Shown piece by piece: positions 6,019 through 8,652 of a DNA stretch of 8,652 nucleotides. Within the stretch, counting starts at the first letter, position 1. Every line of letters begins with the position of its first letter. The notes below the pieces were generated by a model. The model did not search any database. It was not told where the DNA came from and was given only the letters and a program-made list of their open reading frames with translations. Made by a program: the position numbers and the translations under genes. The stretch covers positions 1 through 8,652 of the forward strand of contig SKKC01000145.1 of assembly GCA_007121695.1 (NCBI GenBank). The letters are read 5' to 3'. The stretch is from Spirochaetales bacterium (GTDB lineage: Bacteria; Spirochaetota; Spirochaetia; DSM-27196; SKKC01).

Positions 6019-7538
6019 TAGTCGAGCACTACGCGCCGAAAGTCGTAGGTATCGAGCTGCGAGTCCATATGGAAATTCCGGACCCGGTTTCGTAGACCGA
6101 TCTGTCGAAAGTTGGTGCCTGTATACACCTTCGGCACCTCATTCGCGATAATCTCAAGCACCTGCGCGTACAGATCCCGCCGTCGCTCAATGTCTCCGGT
6201 GCGTCGTGCCTCGCGAATCAGCGCACTGGCTTCGGGGTTCGTCCAGCGCACGTAGAATTCTTCGCTCGCCATGTCTGCGAGTCGGCCGTCGGGATCGAGC
6301 TTCCCGGTGTGTCCGATAACCGTCAGATCAAAGTCGGCCCGTCCGAAGACGTCGCTTATCCAGGTGGACCAGTCGACCAGACGGATCTGCACGTCCAGAC
6401 CGATCTGCCTGAGCATCTCCTGATACAACTGCCCGGCAACAACGTGGGGTTCGAAGTTCTGCGGGAGGGTGAGCGTCAGCGGTCGCGAGAAATCCGCCCC
6501 CGATTGCGCAAGGAGTTCACGGGCGCGGGCCGGGTCGTAGGGAAACAGATGCGAGAAATCCACGTGAAAGAAATCTCCCGTGTCCATGAAGGTACCGCCG
6601 ACCTCTCCCCCACCATAGGCAATGTCGAGAATCTGTTGCCGGTCTACCGCATGATTGATAGCACGGCGGACATCCAGCGAATTCAGCGGAGGGCGGGACG
6701 TGTTCATGGCCATAACCATGATCAGACTCGACAGCGACTCATCGATAAATGTATCGGGATGGTCGATTATCGCCTGCCGATTGTCAGGAGGAACTATATC
6801 GATGACGTCAAAGTCACCAGCAAGAAGTCCCTGCAGCTGTACGGCCGGTTCGGTAATGATCTGAAACACGACCGCGTCTATCCGGGGCTGTCCCGCTATC
6901 CAGTAGGAATCGTTTCGGGACAGACGAATACTTCCGTCACGAACCCATTCCTGGAACACGAATGGTCCGGTCCCCACGGGCCTCGAATCGAAGTCGTGTC
7001 CGGCCTCTATGAGGTGGGCAGGAAGAATCGCGCCCCAACCCGAGGCCAGGGCGGCGAGAAGCGGCGCGAACGGCTCGAACAGGCGAAACCGTACGGTATA
7101 CTCGCCGATCGCCTCGACTGACTCGAGCGGCCCGAACTCGTCTGCATTCGGAAAAGCCGCCTCAGGATCCCGGAGCCGTTCAAACGTTGCAACGACATCC
7201 CTGGCGCCGAACGGTGTCCCGTCGTGAAACTGCACTCCCTCCCGGAGAAAAAAGGTCCACTCAGTCGCGTCGGACGACACATCCCACCGCTCCGCGAGCG
7301 CGGGTACGATCTGTCCGTCTTCGTCGGGCTCGGCAAGCGTGTCGTACACGCTGCGAAGCACCTGGAACGTCAGCGTTCCCGACGTCGCATGGGGATCGAG
7401 TGTGTTCGGGTCGCCGCTGAAGGCCATGCGGAGCGTATTCGGTGCCGACTCGCGCCGCCCCCCCGCGCCTACCGACACAGCCGATCCGAGAAGCAGTACC
7501 AGGGCTGAAACAAGTGCGATGCGAATAAACCGGGCCAT
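6018..7538 (-). CDS. Extracellular solute-binding protein, family 5 (peptide/nickel type)
   Basis: This is the periplasmic substrate receptor of the importer, 506 residues, usual for family 5 (SBP_bac_5). Residues 1-25 form a Sec signal peptide: ARFIR, then a hydrophobic core (about 7-23), with a plausible signal peptidase I site after VGA (23-25). There is no lipobox cysteine, so it looks like a free periplasmic protein, which points to a diderm. Family signatures in order are DPNTLDPHAT, PALAERWDVS with FFLREGVQFHDGTPF, the VGTGPFVFQEW strand, NDSYW, and DVRRAINHAVDRQQIL. Near the C-terminus come RRRDLYAQVLEIIANEVPKV and a final FHMD strand. ATG 7538 has GGGAG six bases upstream. The gene lies three bases after the ATPase gene and nine before the permease gene. 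The ligand (oligopeptide, dipeptide, nickel chelate, sugar or other) cannot be assigned by reading. Confidence 0.95.
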   Translation of the reverse strand: MARFIRIALVSALVLLLGSAVSVGAGGRRESAPNTLRMAFSGDPNTLDPHATSGTLTFQVLRSVYDTLAEPDEDGQIVPALAERWDVSSDATEWTFFLREGVQFHDGTPFGARDVVATFERLRDPEAAFPNADEFGPLESVEAIGEYTVRFRLFEPFAPLLAALASGWGAILPAHLIEAGHDFDSRPVGTGPFVFQEWVRDGSIRLSRNDSYWIAGQPRIDAVVFQIITEPAVQLQGLLAGDFDVIDIVPPDNRQAIIDHPDTFIDESLSSLIMVMAMNTSRPPLNSLDVRRAINHAVDRQQILDIAYGGGEVGGTFMDTGDFFHVDFSHLFPYDPARARELLAQSGADFSRPLTLTLPQNFEPHVVAGQLYQEMLRQIGLDVQIRLVDWSTWISDVFGRADFDLTVIGHTGKLDPDGRLADMASEEFYVRWTNPEASALIREARRTGDIERRRDLYAQVLEIIANEVPKVYTGTNFRQIGLRNRVRNFHMDSQLDTYDFRRVVLD

Positions 7539-7541
7539 ATA

Positions 7542-8321
7542 TCACTCCCATGCGTTCCATACCTCGGGGTCGGGAACGGCTTCGATGCGCGGCACTGCTT
7601 CGAGCAGATGCCGGGTATACTCATTCGATGGAGCCGTGAGCACGGTCTGTACGCTCCCCTGCTCCAGCATGACTCCATCTTTCATGACGCCAACGCTGTC
7701 GCACAATGCTGTAATTGCATCAAGATCGTGCGACACGACAATCAGCGTGAAGTCATATTGTGTACGCAAATTGTGCAGAAGATGCAATAGTGATGCGGCA
7801 ACACTTGCATCGAGACTGCTGGTGGGTTCATCGAGAAGCAGCAGCTCCGATTCGACAAGCAGCGCGCGTGCGATGCAGACGCGTTGTCGCTGTCCGCCCG
7901 AGAGTGTGTCCGGCCGTCGCGACAGCGATACGTCCCGAAGCCCCACTTGATTCATAATGTCCCGAATCCTTTCAGGCGATGATCCTGTCTCACGAAGGCT
8001 CGCACCAATGGAAATCCGCGGATTCAGGGATGCGGCGTGATTCTGTGGAACAAGCTGCCTGGCTCTCCGCGCCGAGCGTAAGGCCCCTCCGGAGAGCCGT
8101 GCGACGTCTTTCCCGTCCCAGACGATACGGCCTTCGGTGGGAGCAAGTTGCCCGGCGACTGCTTTCAGAACGGTGGACTTTCCAGCTCCACTCTCTCCGA
8201 CGATTCCAAAGGAAGAGCTTCTGTCGACCGTAAACGAAACTTCTCGACATGCGAATGAAGCACGCCCGTACCGGACAGACAGCTGCTCGACAGTAAGCGC
8301 GCCTCGGCTCGGGGAGGGCAT
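7542..8321 (-). CDS. ABC importer ATP-binding protein, DppF/NikE type (short form)
   Basis: This is one of the two nucleotide-binding subunits that power the importer at the inner face of the membrane. From ATG 8321 it is 259 residues. It has Walker A GESGAGKST (42-50), Q-loop Gln93 in LVPQN, signature LSGGQRQR (140-147), Walker B LLLLDEPTSSLD (160-171) and H-loop His198 in VVSHD. All catalytic positions are intact. The C-terminus stops soon after SNEYTRHLLEAVP and lacks the Cys-rich oligopeptide-transporter extension of its neighbour, so it has NikE-like length. The frame is open to 8432, but the upstream residues would overlap the neighbouring gene and are not family-like. ATG 8321 has GGGGGGA six bases upstream and overlaps the previous TAA by one base (TAATG), a classic coupled junction. 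Confidence 0.94.
   Translation of the reverse strand: MPSPSRGALTVEQLSVRYGRASFACREVSFTVDRSSSFGIVGESGAGKSTVLKAVAGQLAPTEGRIVWDGKDVARLSGGALRSARRARQLVPQNHAASLNPRISIGASLRETGSSPERIRDIMNQVGLRDVSLSRRPDTLSGGQRQRVCIARALLVESELLLLDEPTSSLDASVAASLLHLLHNLRTQYDFTLIVVSHDLDAITALCDSVGVMKDGVMLEQGSVQTVLTAPSNEYTRHLLEAVPRIEAVPDPEVWNAWE
7545..7549 (-). promoter_or_regulatory. Ribosome binding site for the binding-protein gene
   Basis: Minus-strand GGGAG, six bases before ATG 7538, formed by the last codons of the upstream ATPase gene (its TGA stop is at 7544-7542). It supports both the start choice and cotranscription. Confidence 0.7.
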
Positions 8322-8652
8322 TACGAGTCCCCCCGGAGCTGTGCGGCAACATGGCAGGAAACGCGCCCGCCGTCGGGCCAGACGTCGACCGCTGGCATGG
8401 TACTGCGGCAGACAGGCTTCGCTGCAGGACACCTCGGGTGAAACGGACAGCCCGACGGGAGCGCCTCAAGTCCAGGTGCTGTCCCGGCAATCGAGGGAGG
8501 AACCGGCTGTTCAGGTCGTGGCCGCGCGCGCAAGAGCGCCTGCGTATACGGGTGTCGCGGCGCGACGAAAAGGCGTTCGGATGTGTTCTGCTCCACAGCG
8601 GTACCCGCGTACAGAACGGTAATCTCGTCTGCATAGTTTTCTACCAGCGCGA
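8321..8652 (-). CDS. ABC importer ATP-binding protein, OppD/DppD type, C-terminal part only
   Basis: Only the last 109 or so residues are in the window; the N-terminal ATPase core lies beyond the right edge, and the frame is open to base 8652. The visible part begins after the H-loop with VENYADEITVLYAGTAVEQ, the usual tail of an OppD/DppD nucleotide-binding domain. It continues into the oligopeptide-transporter C-terminal domain: RHPYTQALL, an AGTAPGLEALPSGCPFHPRCP stretch, then further cysteines in PVC and SCH. Four cysteines are spaced C-x5-C-x6-C-x17-C. In some relatives this cysteine set binds a [4Fe-4S] cluster; whether it does here is unknown. The GTG at 8596 is an internal codon, not a start. 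The TAA stop overlaps the ATG of the next ATPase gene by one base. Confidence 0.92.
   Translation of the reverse strand, partial: ALVENYADEITVLYAGTAVEQNTSERLFVAPRHPYTQALLRARPRPEQPVPPSIAGTAPGLEALPSGCPFHPRCPAAKPVCRSTMPAVDVWPDGGRVSCHVAAQLRGDS
8328..8334 (-). promoter_or_regulatory. Ribosome binding site that sets the second ATPase start
   Basis: Minus-strand GGGGGGA, six bases before ATG 8321, at the TAATG junction. It favours this start over the in-frame ATG at 8432. Confidence 0.65.

Noticed and set aside
6309..7121. A 270-codon open frame on the plus strand opposite the binding-protein gene
   Set aside because: It is antisense to a well-supported family 5 binding protein, its translation shows no family features, and long antisense frames are expected at this GC content.
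8322..8432. N-terminal extension of the second ATPase
   Set aside because: It overlaps the C-terminal domain of the upstream ATPase in another frame and has Cys/Arg-rich, non-family sequence.
1..8652. tRNA, rRNA, CRISPR arrays, insertion sequences or attachment sites
   Set aside because: I looked for these on both strands and saw none; all of the sequence is accounted for by close-packed protein genes.

Overview
The window is a fully coding stretch of a bacterial chromosome, GC-rich (about 60% by eye). It holds the ends of two tightly packed, convergent operons and has no intergenic region longer than 10 bases. The plus-strand operon (bases 2-5197) carries four consecutive genes of the classical mevalonate pathway: class II HMG-CoA reductase (5' end off the window), diphosphomevalonate decarboxylase, phosphomevalonate kinase and mevalonate kinase. 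A zinc-dependent phospholipase C-like gene follows. From memory, the order reductase-decarboxylase-PMK-MK is the one described for Borrelia, and it differs from the Streptomyces cluster. Together with the high GC this suggests a free-living, GC-rich spirochaete (Spirochaeta/Alkalispirochaeta type) rather than Borrelia itself. That assignment is an inference.

Layout of the plus strand: mvaA 3' part (2-1087), mvaD (1090-2058), mvaK2 (2055-3098), mvaK1 (3089-4087) and the PLC-like gene (4091-5197). Gaps and overlaps run from +3 to -10 bases, so translation is probably coupled throughout. The enzymes would convert HMG-CoA to mevalonate (MvaA), then to 5-phosphomevalonate (MvaK1), 5-diphosphomevalonate (MvaK2) and isopentenyl diphosphate (MvaD). 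HMG-CoA synthase and the IPP isomerase are not in the window and would be expected upstream.

Layout of the minus strand, in transcription order from the right edge: the C-terminal part of an OppD/DppD-type ATPase (8652-8321), a second, short DppF/NikE-type ATPase (8321-7542), a family 5 extracellular solute-binding protein (7538-6018) and a DppC/NikC-type permease (6008-5181). These form a peptide/nickel-type (PepT class) ABC importer. The second permease (DppB/NikB type) is not in the window. The substrate cannot be told from sequence alone.

The two operons meet tail to tail: the last 17 bases of the PLC-like gene and of the permease gene overlap. A perfect 9-bp inverted repeat (5223-5247) lies 25 bases past the PLC-like stop, inside the permease gene. 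I found no RNA genes, mobile elements, CRISPR arrays or clear promoters. The least explained item is the PLC-like protein welded to the end of the mevalonate operon; the rest is recognisable metabolism and transport.
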